This document shows, piece by piece, positions 25,473 through 34,869 of a stretch of DNA of 64,000 nucleotides (positions are counted from its first letter, which is position 1; every line of letters starts with the position of its first letter). The stretch is from Planctomycetota bacterium (GTDB lineage Bacteria > Planctomycetota > UBA11346). The notes beneath the pieces were generated by a model. The model saw only the letters and a list, made by a program, of their open reading frames with translations. It was not told the DNA's origin and ran no database searches. The position numbers and the translations under genes were made by a program. The stretch is taken from contig JACDEI010000008.1 of NCBI GenBank assembly GCA_013816485.1, forward strand, positions 22,798-86,797, read 5' to 3'.

Positions 25473-27086
25473 ATGCCGCGCATGACTTGGATTGGAAAGG
25501 AGGCGGTGCTCGACCTCCACCGGAAGGTGCCGCTGCGCCTGTTGGATGAGGTCGCCGCGCAGGCCATTCCTGGGCGGGACGTCGGCCATGAACTGATCGA
25601 AGGCGACAATCTGGAGGCCCTGCGCGCGCTGCTGCCGCGCCACCAGGGTCGGGTGAAATGCGTCACCATCGATCCCCCCTACAACACCGGCAACGAGAAC
25701 TGGGTCTACAACGACGCAGTGAACAGCCCGGCGATGCGCGCGTGGCTGGGCAAGGCGGTCGGTCGCGATGACCTGACGCGCCACGACAAGTGGCTCTGCC
25801 TGATGTACCCGCGGCTGATGCTGCTGCGCGAGTTGCTGAGCGAAGACGGCAGCATCTGGGTGTTCCTTGATGATCACGAGATCGGCCCCCTCCGTTTGCT
25901 GATGGATGAGATCTTCGGCGCCGAGCAGTTCATCGCCACGGTGATCTGGCAGAAGGTCTATTCACCGAAAAACAGTGCGCGTCATTTCAGCGACGACCAC
26001 GACTACCTGGTGATCTACGCCAAGGACGCACGTCGCTGGAAACCGAACTTGGTGCCGCGCTCCGCCGCGCAGGACAAGGCCTACAAGAATCCCGACAAGG
26101 ATCCCCGCGGACCGTGGAAGTCCGGCGACCTGTCGGCGCGCAACAGCTACAGCGAAGGCACCTACTCCATCACGTGCCCAGGTGGGCGTGAAATCGCGGG
26201 GCCACCGAAAGGTTCCTACTGGCGCGTGTCGGCGACCAAACTTGCGGAGCTGCACCGCGACAAACGCATCTGGTGGGGCAAAGACCGCAACAGTGTGCCG
26301 TCGATCAAACGTTTCCTCTCCGAGGTGAAGGCCGGCGTCACGCCGCAAACCTTGTGGACCTACGACGAGGTCGGCCACACGCAGGAAGCCAAGAAGGAAC
26401 TCGTCGAGCTGATGGACTTCCGCGATAGCGCGGCGGTGTTTATCTCGCCCAAGCCGCTGCGGCTGATCGAACGCGTGCTGACCATCGGCAGTAATCCCGG
26501 CGATACGGTGCTCGATGCTTTCGCTGGTAGCGGAACCACCGGGCATGCGGTGATGCGCCTGAACTCGATCGGCGGAGAATCCCGTCGCTGCATTTTGGTG
26601 CAGCTCGGTCGCGACCAGGATGACGGTCCGAACATCTGTCAGAAGATCACCCGCGAACGCCTGCGCCGCGCGAGTGTTGGCAACGGTGAGTCAGGACTGG
26701 GCGAGGCGTGGACCTATAAACGTCTCGGCAAACCGCTGGTCGATGGCGACGGCCGACTCGGTGACTTGGCCTACCCGGACCTCGCCGCGCTGGTGTGGTG
26801 GCACGCCACCGGGGCAACGTGGCCAGCGGATAAAACCGCTGAACGGGCGTTCCTCGGCGTTGGTGGCGATGGCACTGGTGTCTACCTGCTCGCCGGCGGC
26901 AGCGTGCCGGACAAAGACGGTGCGAGCCGCAACGCGCTGACGCCAACGATGCTCGCCAAGCTCGCACCGCACGACGGACCACGTCTGATCTACGGCGCTG
27001 TCTGCCGCCTGGGCGAAGACGATCTGCGCCGCCACCGCCTGACCTTCCGCCAACTGCCGCAGGCGCTCGCCGCGCTCGGCGGCTGA
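25473..27086 (+). CDS. Type III restriction-modification system methyltransferase (Mod)
   Basis: The product is 537 aa. Motif order is beta-class: DPPY (67-70, after VKCVTI) precedes the AdoMet site DAFAGSGTTGHAV (348-360). It therefore methylates an exocyclic amine, most likely N6-adenine. The central variable region (about 150-320) is the probable target-recognition part. The helicase-nuclease gene follows after 7 nt, giving a Mod-Res operon. No simple-sequence repeat suggesting phase variation was seen. AGGAT precedes the start. Confidence 0.92.
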   Translation: MPRMTWIGKEAVLDLHRKVPLRLLDEVAAQAIPGRDVGHELIEGDNLEALRALLPRHQGRVKCVTIDPPYNTGNENWVYNDAVNSPAMRAWLGKAVGRDDLTRHDKWLCLMYPRLMLLRELLSEDGSIWVFLDDHEIGPLRLLMDEIFGAEQFIATVIWQKVYSPKNSARHFSDDHDYLVIYAKDARRWKPNLVPRSAAQDKAYKNPDKDPRGPWKSGDLSARNSYSEGTYSITCPGGREIAGPPKGSYWRVSATKLAELHRDKRIWWGKDRNSVPSIKRFLSEVKAGVTPQTLWTYDEVGHTQEAKKELVELMDFRDSAAVFISPKPLRLIERVLTIGSNPGDTVLDAFAGSGTTGHAVMRLNSIGGESRRCILVQLGRDQDDGPNICQKITRERLRRASVGNGESGLGEAWTYKRLGKPLVDGDGRLGDLAYPDLAALVWWHATGATWPADKTAERAFLGVGGDGTGVYLLAGGSVPDKDGASRNALTPTMLAKLAPHDGPRLIYGAVCRLGEDDLRRHRLTFRQLPQALAALGG

Positions 27087-27093
27087 GACGACG

Positions 27094-29370
27094 ATGAGCG
27101 TCACGCTCAAAGCCTTCCAACGTCAGGTGCTCACGCGCTTACGTCGTTACTGTGATCGCTTGTCCGCAGGTAGCGATCCCGCTGTCGCATTTGCCGAGTA
27201 CGGCGAAACCTATCGACCACCACCATTGATCGACGCGCCCTGCGTCTGTCTCGCCATCCCCACCGGCGGCGGCAAGACGCTGCTGGCCGCTGCCGCCGCC
27301 GGCATCGTCGCCGGCCATGCGCTGCACCGCGTTCCGGCGCTGGTGGTGTGGTTGGTACCCTCGACCGCGATCGCCGAGCAAACGCTGCATCATCTCCGCG
27401 ATCCCGCGCATATGGTCGCGCAGGCCAGCACCGCCGGCATCGATGGTTTCGGAGGTCTTGGTCCGGTGCGCGTGGTCGACGTAGCGCAGGCGCTACGGTT
27501 ACCACCGAGCGCCTACCACGCCGCCAGCGTGATCCTGGTGGCGACCATCCAGCAGTTCCGCATCGCTGATCCGCAAGGCCGGCAGGTCTACGCCACCAGC
27601 GACGCCCTCGGCGGCTCTTTCGGCGAAAGCGGCGCACACACCTTGGCTGAAGTCATCGCCCGTCGCCGCCCGGTGGTGATCGTCGATGAGGCGCACAACG
27701 CACGCACGCCGCTGTCGTTCGAGACGCTCACACGTTTGGCGCCAGGCTTCGTGCTCGAACTCACCGCCACGCCCGCACGGCAACCGTGGCCAGCGAATGT
27801 TCTGTGCCGGGTAGATGCCGCGGCGCTCAAAGCTGAACACCTATTGAAATTGCCGTTGGTGCTCGCCACCGATCCCGCGCCTGACCGCTGCCTAGCGGAT
27901 GCGGTGCAGCGACGCCACGACCTGGCAGCGCTTGCTGCGGCAGAAACCGACGCACCCGTACTCCGTCCCCTCCTGCTGATCCAGGCCGAGGCCCGCCGTC
28001 ATCCTGGGGCGATGACGCCGGACGTGGTGCGCGAGCACCTCATAAAATCCTGCGGTCTGACAGACGACGCCATCGTCATCGCCACCGGTGATGAGCGCGG
28101 GCTCGATGGCATCGACCTTGATGATCCCACCTGCCCGATCACCACCATCATCACCGTCGAGGCGCTGCGCGAAGGCTGGGACTGTCCGGCCGCCGCGGTG
28201 CTCTGCACGCTGCGTGGTTCCTTCACCGACACCGCCGCGGTGCAACTGGTCGGGCGCATCCTGCGGCAACCTGGTGCACGGCTGCGCAGCCACGACGCGC
28301 TCAACCGCAGCTACGCCTACGCGGTCGCGCCGGAGTTCGATGTCGCGCTGGCAGCGCTGCGTGGCTGCCTGACCGAAGGGCTCGGCTTCAGTGCGCAAGA
28401 GACCCTGCAACTGGTGCAATCCGCGGGAAAAACCACAGCGACGTGGCAGGCGGAACCGTCGCCGCCGTTCCTGGTACCACGCCTGCTGGTACAGGATCCC
28501 CTGCGTCCATCGGTGTGGGAACCGTTCCGCGATACGCATCGGCTGGCCAGTGAGTGGGTGCTGACCGCCGACGCTGCGCGGTTGTCACCAGGGGAATACC
28601 AACCCGGTGCCGCCGGTCCTGGGATTGCCGAGGTCGACCTCGATGACGACGGCACTTGGCAGGCCGAAGCGCTGCCGGTTCCCCCGCACGAGCCGACCAC
28701 CGCGACCCAGGCCGCGCTCGCCGCGTGGATCGAACGACGTTTGTGGGCTGACGATGTGCGGCCCGATGACCTCAGCGCCTGGGTCGCGGTCGCCTTGACG
28801 CATCTCCTCGACCAACGCCTGTTGTCCTTGACGGAGCTTGATCACGACCGTTGGCGTCTGGCGACGGTATTGCGTGAACGGCTCGATCACCTGCGCGAAC
28901 AGGCTGCGCGCAGCGCAACCGATCGCTTGCTGACACAGGTGCAGACGAGCACCGCTGCGGACCACTTCCGCTTCACCACCTACCCGGCAGACGGCAACGC
29001 CGACCACGGCTTCCGTCGCCATGCCTACCCGCTGGTGGCGGGCTTCGATTCGGGCGAGGAACAGCGCGCCGCCGAGGCCCTCGACCAACATCCCCGCGTG
29101 GTGCGCTGGATACGCAATCCGGTCGGTGACCACGGCTTCGCCCTGCCCCGTCGGCCACTCGACGGCAATCGTTGGTTCCATCCCGACCTCATCGCCGAAC
29201 TGACAGATGGCCGGCTGCTGCTGGTGGAAGTCAAAGGCGCGCATCTCGCCACCACCGTCGATACCCAGGACAAGATCGCCTGCGCGACCATCTGGGCTCA
29301 GGCCACCGGCAATGGATTCGTGTTGGTGGTGGGTGGTGATGCCGCTGCGATCGATGAGGCTCTGGGCTGA
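27094..29370 (+). CDS. Type III restriction endonuclease subunit (Res)
   Basis: The product is 758 aa. SF2 helicase motifs are present: Walker A AIPTGGGKT (Lys 61), DEAH (198-201), LTATPAR (motif III), and the motif VI region TAAVQLVGRILRQPGARL. The C-terminal end holds a PD-(D/E)XK-type nuclease site (WFHPDLIAEL near 694, LLVEVKG near 710). It would cut DNA lacking the Mod methyl mark. It is somewhat shorter than typical Res proteins (about 900+ aa) but all core motifs are intact. A family A element starts 3 nt after its stop. Confidence 0.92.
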   Translation: MSVTLKAFQRQVLTRLRRYCDRLSAGSDPAVAFAEYGETYRPPPLIDAPCVCLAIPTGGGKTLLAAAAAGIVAGHALHRVPALVVWLVPSTAIAEQTLHHLRDPAHMVAQASTAGIDGFGGLGPVRVVDVAQALRLPPSAYHAASVILVATIQQFRIADPQGRQVYATSDALGGSFGESGAHTLAEVIARRRPVVIVDEAHNARTPLSFETLTRLAPGFVLELTATPARQPWPANVLCRVDAAALKAEHLLKLPLVLATDPAPDRCLADAVQRRHDLAALAAAETDAPVLRPLLLIQAEARRHPGAMTPDVVREHLIKSCGLTDDAIVIATGDERGLDGIDLDDPTCPITTIITVEALREGWDCPAAAVLCTLRGSFTDTAAVQLVGRILRQPGARLRSHDALNRSYAYAVAPEFDVALAALRGCLTEGLGFSAQETLQLVQSAGKTTATWQAEPSPPFLVPRLLVQDPLRPSVWEPFRDTHRLASEWVLTADAARLSPGEYQPGAAGPGIAEVDLDDDGTWQAEALPVPPHEPTTATQAALAAWIERRLWADDVRPDDLSAWVAVALTHLLDQRLLSLTELDHDRWRLATVLRERLDHLREQAARSATDRLLTQVQTSTAADHFRFTTYPADGNADHGFRRHAYPLVAGFDSGEEQRAAEALDQHPRVVRWIRNPVGDHGFALPRRPLDGNRWFHPDLIAELTDGRLLLVEVKGAHLATTVDTQDKIACATIWAQATGNGFVLVVGGDAAAIDEALG

Positions 29371-29373
29371 GTC

Positions 29374-29536
29374 TTGGAGGCTGTCTGGAAAAGGGACTGA
29401 CATGGAGGACCGAAGAACCGGAGGAAACCCGAAGGCCGAGTCACCGCGTGGATCCCACCTCTTCTGACTTGCTCTTTCTCCGGTTCTCCGGTCCTCCGGT
29501 CCTCCATGTCCGATCCTGTCTTGCTCGGCAGCATCT
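29374..29536. repeat. Family A inverted-repeat element, copy 4
   Basis: Left arm: GGCTGTCTGGAAAAGGGACT then GACATGGAGGACCG. Right arm: CCGGTCCTCCGGTCCTCCAT then GTCCGATCCTGTCTTGC. It starts 3 nt after the Res stop codon. The following stretch to 29735 has no gene; it holds the leader of the small cytochrome gene. Confidence 0.9.
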
Positions 29537-29735
29537 TGGTGAAAACCGTTCTCATCACCCAGTGCGATTGAAACCAATTCCACCGCTTTGCTCGCCTACG
29601 GATGTCAGTCTTTTTGCCCCCACACGGAAATCCGTCTCAGTGACAACAAGCTGACAAGACAGGTGCTTGCGACCTCAGGTTTTTCTGAGACAGATGCGCC
29701 CTTCTCAACCTCCAGAACCATTCCACGAGGACCCC

Positions 29736-30119
29736 ATGCTCAACGTCGTCCGTGCGTCCGCTGCCGCTCTGCTGCTCGGCGCCTTCGCTGCCCCCTCCCT
29801 CACCGCCGCCGATGAGACTTTCGCCAAGGCGTGGCCGATCATCGAGAAGTCCTGCATCAGTTGCCACGGCGCCGAGAAGCAGAAGGGCAAGCTGCGCCTC
29901 GACACCAAAGAAGCATGGCTCAAGGGCGGCGAGAACGGCAAGATGGTCGAGCCGGGCAAGCCTGAGAAGTCCGACGTGGTGAAGTCGATCAAGTTTGAAC
30001 ACGAAGATCCCGACTACAACATGCCGCCCCAAAAGAAGGGCAAGGATACGAAGCTCACCGCTGATCAGGTGAAGATCATTGAAGAGTGGATCAAAGCCGG
30101 GATGCCCTGGGACAAATAA
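29736..30119 (+). CDS. Small secreted PSCyt1-like c-type cytochrome
   Basis: The product is 127 aa from the ATG at 29736 (GAGG upstream; the track start at 29667 is 23 codons earlier and lacks a signal peptide there). A signal peptide (MLNVVRASAAALLLGAFAA) is followed by one CISCH haem motif, the KQKGKLRLDTKEAWLKGG segment of planctomycete cytochrome domains, a distal DYNMPP Met candidate, and IIEEWIKAGMPW at the end. It is a stand-alone single-haem periplasmic electron carrier. It could serve the DUF1592 proteins of the region, which is an inference. A strong terminator follows. Confidence 0.92.
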   Translation: MLNVVRASAAALLLGAFAAPSLTAADETFAKAWPIIEKSCISCHGAEKQKGKLRLDTKEAWLKGGENGKMVEPGKPEKSDVVKSIKFEHEDPDYNMPPQKKGKDTKLTADQVKIIEEWIKAGMPWDK

Positions 30120-30145
30120 GCGGATATTCTCCGTGCCGTGAAACG

Positions 30146-30182
30146 ACGACGCGCTGGCAATCGCCAGCGCGTCGTGCGTTTT
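30146..30182 (+). terminator. Rho-independent terminator of the cytochrome gene
   Basis: A 13-bp perfect stem (ACGACGCGCTGGC / GCCAGCGCGTCGT) with an AATC loop is followed by GCGTTTT. The start of the RND-like ORF (30138) lies within this hairpin, which argues that the upstream part of that ORF is not a real gene start. Confidence 0.85.
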
Positions 30183-30287
30183 AACCAGCCTCATGAAGCC
30201 ATTGAATCCCTTCACGCTGATGTTCTCGCAGACGGCCGGACGTTGGTGCCGTGGTTTTGTTGTGGTTGCGACTTCCCCAACCGTGGA

Positions 30288-31175
30288 CGCCTGCAACGCG
30301 TCATCGTCCAAGCGGATGCGATGGACCGCATGAACCCGGAGGATCTCGCCTCGCTGCCCGTGCGCAGCCAACGCGGCGACCTCGTGCCGCTCGCGGCCTT
30401 CACCACCATGCGCTGGGTCGACGGCCCGGTGCAGGCGGTGCGTTACAACGGCTACCCCGCGGTGCGTATTTTTGGCGACACCGCGCCTGGGTACAGCACC
30501 GGTGAAGCGATCAAGGAGATGGAACGACTCGCCGCACAACTGCCACTTGGTTTCGGTTACGAATGGACCGGCACCTCGGCAGAAGAAAAAGCCTCCGGCG
30601 CGCAAGCACCGGCGCTGTTCGCACTGTCGTTCCTGGTGGTGTTCCTCTGCCTCGCTGCGCTCTATGAAAGCTGGTCGATCCCTGCTGCGGTGATGTTGGT
30701 GGTACCGCTGGGCATCCTCGGCGCGCTGCTTGGCAGCACGCTGCGCGACATGCCGAACGACGTTTACTTCAAAGTCGGTCTGGTGGCGATCATCGGCTTG
30801 TCGGCAAAGAACGCGATCCTGATCATCGAGTTCGCCAAAGAACTCCAGGCCCAGGGACGATCTGCGATCGACGCCGTGGTCGAAGCCGTGCACCTGCGCT
30901 TCCGCCCGATCCTGATGACTTCGCTGGCGTTCATCTTAGGCGTACTCCCCCTCGCCATCGCCAACGGCGCCGGCTCCGCCAGTCAACGGGCTATCGGCAC
31001 CGCCGTGATGGGCGGCATGATCACCGCAACGGTGCTGGCGGTGTTCCTGGTGCCGGTGTTTTATGTGGTGGTGCGGCGGATCTTCCCGGCTAAGCCGCCG
31101 CGGTCGATGGAGACGGACGATCTTCCGCCATCCCATGTACCCGTCATTCCACCGACGACGAGCGGTGCGCCGTGA
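30288..31175 (+). pseudogene. C-terminal remnant of an AcrB-type RND efflux pump
   Basis: From about 30288 the frame reads as the last quarter of an HAE1/AcrB transporter: [100 protein letters not shown], and a final helix [17 protein letters not shown]. Full-length pumps are about 1,040 aa; here only some 290 remain. The first 50 codons of the track ORF overlap a terminator and have no pump similarity. No membrane-fusion or outer-membrane partner is nearby. It is a 5-prime-truncated relic whose remaining frame is intact, suggesting a fairly recent deletion. Confidence 0.88.
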
Positions 31176-31193
31176 ACATAAAGAATGCAGTTG

Positions 31194-31342
31194 AACCGCC
31201 GAGGTCGCCGAGAGCGCCGAGGGAAAGCAGTTTTTTCAAGAGATTGCGTTAGCAGCTGCGCGACTTCACCGGGTTCGCCAACCTGTTGAGGCGGGATTTT
31301 TCATAACTCCTTTCCTCGGCGCTCTCGGCGACCTCGGCGGTT
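31194..31342. repeat. Family B inverted-repeat element
   Basis: The arms are ACCGCCGAGGTCGCCGAGAG then CGCCGAGG, and the perfect complement CCTCGGCGCTCTCGGCGACC then TCGGCGGT. About 28 bp of each arm is identical. The arms are built of CGCCGAG micro-repeats around a roughly 90-bp centre. It starts 18 nt after the RND remnant stop. The remaining bases up to 31440 show nothing else. Confidence 0.92.
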
Positions 31343-31440
31343 ACTTCTTCTGCGCGTCTTCTCGGATTAATCACGTCGCAGCTCGCATCACCGTCGGCGG
31401 ATCCTGACGCTGATCGGTACGGCACGTGACCACCTCCGCA

Positions 31441-34400
31441 TCAGCCGTTCGCTGGTAACACTGCCGGAGCAACGGTGCTCGACTCCATGACCCCATAACA
31501 CTCGAACTCACGTAGTTCGAGCAGCTTGCCGGCTGGCGCTTGGCACACCACGCGCACTCGGCTGGTGACGACATCGGGAAAATCGACCGCGCTCCAGCCG
31601 GCTGTGGTGGATGACTGGAAGGGGAAGGCATCACGCCACGTGCTCCCGTCGTACCATTGCAGTTTCCATTGACCGATCTCGTGCGCGTCACTGTTGTCGT
31701 CGAAGACCCGCGCATGCGTCAGCAGGTGCGAACCGCCGAGATCGTACTCCAGCCACACCGCGTGGCCGACATCGGCATAGGCCTCGGTCGCCGTGCTGCC
31801 GTCATGTGCCCTTGCAACCGTCTTGGTGGTGCTGGTCCATTCACCACTCTGGCCGGCATAGGTGGCGGCACTGATCAGATCGACCGGCGTGACGACAACC
31901 GGTGCGGCGATGCCGAAACACTCGAACTCCCGCAGTTCAAGGCGCTTCCCCGATGGTGCCTGACAAACCACGCGCACCCGGCTGGACACCACCTCTGGAA
32001 AGACCACCTCGCTCCAGCCGATGACCGACGACGTGGTGAAGGCGAAGGCGTCACGCCACACCGTCCCGTCCTGCCATTGCAGTTTCCATTGCCCGATCTC
32101 GTAGTTGCCGGCGTTGTCGTCATAGACCCGTGCGCGCTGCAGACGATGTGGTCCGCCCAGATCGTACTCCAACCACACGGCGTGACCGACCTCGGCATAG
32201 GCTTCGGTGGCGGTGCTGCCGTCATGGGCGCGTCCGACCGGCTTGGTGGAACTGGTCCACTCGCCGCTCTGGCCGGCATACGTGGCAGCGCTGATCAGAT
32301 CGACCGCCACGTCATCCGTTGGGATGGAGGTGAAGGTCAGCCAATTGAGATTGAACAGTCCACCGGTGCCGCCGATGAAGGTCAGGCGCAACACCCGCGT
32401 ACCGGCAGTCAGCGGTAGACCATCCGACACTACCGTGCGCCACGTCTGCCAACCGCCGGTACCAGCGACGCTGAGGGCGGAACCAAGCACGACGCCATCG
32501 ATAGAAAATTGCACGCTGCCGCCAGCCGTACCGCTGGCCACCCGCAGCGACGCGGCATAGGTGCCGCTGCTCGGGATGTTCACGGTGTACTCCAGCCATT
32601 CGCCGGTGCGGGTCCAACCAACGTTGTAGCCACCACCCGTGTCGGTGGTCGCTTGGATATCGACAGCATCGTTGCGGTAGCTGCCGCCTTCGTTGGCGCT
32701 CGATACGTCATAGTAGGCGATCCCCGCGCCGCCGAGGTCGTAGTCCTCGGCTTGGATGGTGGTGGTGATCGTACGGGGCGAGCCGCTGAAAGGCGCCTGT
32801 CCGGTGGTCTCGGTGACCGTCATCACCATATCGTCACTGCTTGCGAGCATCCCATCGCTGGCGGTTAGACGCAGCACGTAGGTACCGGCCACGGTGACGC
32901 TGGCGGTGGTATCGACCGCAGCGGCGTTGGCGAAGGTCACCGTACCTGGGCCAGAGACGCGACTCCAGGTCGTGGTCAGGGTGCCGTGTGGTTGCCCATC
33001 GTCGCTCACCGTGCCATCCAATGCGACACTCCCACTGGGCAGGGTCGCACTGCGATCCGGGCCGGCGTTGACGGTCGGCGCGAGGTTGGCGCCGTCTTCG
33101 CGCACCAGATGCAGCACCCAGTCGCTGCCGCTCGGCGCGCTCAGGCCCTGCCCGGTAGTGGTCACACCGCCATCGCTGCGTTGCGCCGGAAAACCAGCGT
33201 TGTGCCAGCCGACGCGGTAGGTGCCCGCCGTCACCGCCACGTTCACCGTGCCGCCAGTCGGAAGATAGACGAGGTACCGTTTCCCAGGTTCAGCGAGCGC
33301 GAAGCCGTTGCTGACCAACTGCTGCGCGGGATTCATGCGGTAAAGCGGGATGTCGGCCAAAAAATCCCAGATGCGTTTGGGCACCGCATGACGATCCGGC
33401 TGCATGTCGGCGAGGTCGAGGCTGCCGCTGAAACCGCTGATGTTGTTGCCGGCCATGTCACCGAGCACCAGCGTGGTCGCCGCCATCATGTGCACCCAGG
33501 TGTGTTTGCGCAGATCGGTCAGCGTCCATGCCGGCTGCAGACTGTTGCCCATCCAGATATTTTCCTGCGCCAGCACGGGCTTGCCAGCAACGTGATTGGC
33601 GAGGAGGTAGGAGTGCAACGATGAGAGGTTGGTGATCTCAGCCTGCAACGTGACCAGGCTGTTCCACGATTGACTGCGGTAGTTGTCGTTGCCATTGAGC
33701 TGATGCACGCCGAGCGGATGACCGAACGGATCGAGCCCGGCGATCTCGTTGCCGAGACGGTTGATCTCGGTGGATGACAAATAGGTCTCGGCTTCGTAAC
33801 CACCAACGTTGAGCAGGATGTTCCAATAAGGTCCGAGGCGCGCGAGGTAGTAGCGGATCAACAGCGTCTTGTCGGCGACCGAGGACGGACGTCCCTGCTC
33901 CGACTCGCGCGGCAGGAATCCACCGAACGGATAATACACCATCCGACGCGCGGCTAGATCGTTCAGCACCGTTTCTATCTGACGGTAATTCGCTGGCTCG
34001 ATCGGCCAGCGATACGGGAAACCCGTGCCCTGGAATTCATTCACCGAGAGCAGGTTGTACCCCTGCTCACCGGCCCAGTCGAGAAATGCCGCGCGCTTGC
34101 TGGCGCTGAAGCCCGCCTTGAACAACGGCGGTCCGCCGTGAAAGGCACGAAGTAACGTGTGTCCCCCTCCTTTATAGCCGAGCCAACGGGGGTTGTGTGT
34201 ATCTGCCGCAACCATGCCCGGCAGATCGGAAGCGACGCAGGAGAAACTGCCGCTGACCCCAGCAGCGCCGTCGGTGAAAGTCGCCGCATACTGCCAGGTG
34301 CCGAGCATGTCGGGCATGAAACGGATGCGCCACGTGGTGCCACCATCCCAGAACCCCCAGAAACTGCGCTTCATGCCGTCGGGGCGCGTGTACTCGACCT

Positions 34401-34551
34401 GCACGGTGACGTTGCGCAGCGGATCGGCGTAGGTCCGCGTATTGGTGATCGCGCGCTCGAAGCGATCCCACTGGCCAACGGTTTCGACGCCGGGCAAGAC
34501 GGTGACCAGGACCAAGGCAAAGGCGACAAGGATGGAGCGGAATGTGGTCAT
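31441..34551 (-). CDS. Secreted DUF5060/DUF4038-type glycosidase with CBM6 and two discoidin domains
   Basis: The product is 1036 aa with AGGAGG six bases before the ATG and a signal peptide (MTTFRSILVAFALVLVTVLP). The order is: DUF5060 (about 25-110, VGQWDRFERAITNTRTYADP), a DUF4038-like TIM barrel (about 115-420, NPRWLGYKGGGHTLLRAF and NLLSVNEFQGTGFPYRWP), a PKD/Ig-like domain (about 505-595), CBM6 (about 605-740, QAEDYDLGGAGIAYYD), and two near-identical F5/8 type C domains (about 750-880 and 890-1020). The barrel class includes apiosidase-like GH140 enzymes. Candidate carboxylates sit in NEFQG and LAQENIW. It is a likely extracellular plant or algal polysaccharide hydrolase; substrate not determined. 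Confidence 0.87.
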   Translation of the reverse strand: MTTFRSILVAFALVLVTVLPGVETVGQWDRFERAITNTRTYADPLRNVTVQVEYTRPDGMKRSFWGFWDGGTTWRIRFMPDMLGTWQYAATFTDGAAGVSGSFSCVASDLPGMVAADTHNPRWLGYKGGGHTLLRAFHGGPPLFKAGFSASKRAAFLDWAGEQGYNLLSVNEFQGTGFPYRWPIEPANYRQIETVLNDLAARRMVYYPFGGFLPRESEQGRPSSVADKTLLIRYYLARLGPYWNILLNVGGYEAETYLSSTEINRLGNEIAGLDPFGHPLGVHQLNGNDNYRSQSWNSLVTLQAEITNLSSLHSYLLANHVAGKPVLAQENIWMGNSLQPAWTLTDLRKHTWVHMMAATTLVLGDMAGNNISGFSGSLDLADMQPDRHAVPKRIWDFLADIPLYRMNPAQQLVSNGFALAEPGKRYLVYLPTGGTVNVAVTAGTYRVGWHNAGFPAQRSDGGVTTTGQGLSAPSGSDWVLHLVREDGANLAPTVNAGPDRSATLPSGSVALDGTVSDDGQPHGTLTTTWSRVSGPGTVTFANAAAVDTTASVTVAGTYVLRLTASDGMLASSDDMVMTVTETTGQAPFSGSPRTITTTIQAEDYDLGGAGIAYYDVSSANEGGSYRNDAVDIQATTDTGGGYNVGWTRTGEWLEYTVNIPSSGTYAASLRVASGTAGGSVQFSIDGVVLGSALSVAGTGGWQTWRTVVSDGLPLTAGTRVLRLTFIGGTGGLFNLNWLTFTSIPTDDVAVDLISAATYAGQSGEWTSSTKPVGRAHDGSTATEAYAEVGHAVWLEYDLGGPHRLQRARVYDDNAGNYEIGQWKLQWQDGTVWRDAFAFTTSSVIGWSEVVFPEVVSSRVRVVCQAPSGKRLELREFECFGIAAPVVVTPVDLISAATYAGQSGEWTSTTKTVARAHDGSTATEAYADVGHAVWLEYDLGGSHLLTHARVFDDNSDAHEIGQWKLQWYDGSTWRDAFPFQSSTTAGWSAVDFPDVVTSRVRVVCQAPAGKLLELREFECYGVMESSTVAPAVLPANG
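31494..32310. repeat. Direct repeat encoding tandem discoidin domains
   Basis: Two units of about 390 bp (roughly 31494-31887 and 31911-32310) encode near-identical domains that both start VDLISAATYAGQSGEWTS and end ELREFEC. This is a recent internal duplication within the glycosidase gene. Confidence 0.85.
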
Positions 34552-34676
34552 GCAGGACCTCCTGATGGTGGTGCAGCCAATCGTTGTCCCTCACTGCCAC
34601 GCCATAACGCACCAGTCCGACACCCGGTGCTCGGTGCCATAAAGCCAACGCCACGCAGACAGCAAAAGCAGACAAC

Positions 34677-34755
34677 CTAGCCACAGAGGCCACAGAGGCC
34701 TCAGAGGAAATGCCCTGTTTTCCCCCTCTGTGCTCTCTGTGGCCTCTGTGGCTAG
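34677..34755. repeat. Family C inverted-repeat element
   Basis: The outer arms are CTAGCCACAGAGGCCACAGA and the complement TCTGTGGCCTCTGTGGCTAG. They are composed of CACAGAGGC micro-repeats, with weaker pairing continuing inward and outward. It lies between two divergent genes (the large glycosidase and an ECF sigma factor), so it is upstream of both. It fills most of the 34552-34869 gap. Confidence 0.88.
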
Positions 34756-34869
34756 CTGTCTTGCCTTTGCGATTAGCCTCAGTTCCACGACCTTGACCCG
34801 CGCTGCAGGCACCAAGGCAAGTCTTGCGTTATGCCCACTAGGTGAGGGACAATGACCCGCGGAGGATGT

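Noticed and set aside
30138-30287. First 50 codons of the 345-aa RND-like ORF as a genuine N-terminus
   Set aside because: They overlap the cytochrome terminator hairpin and have no pump similarity, so they look like chance read-through.
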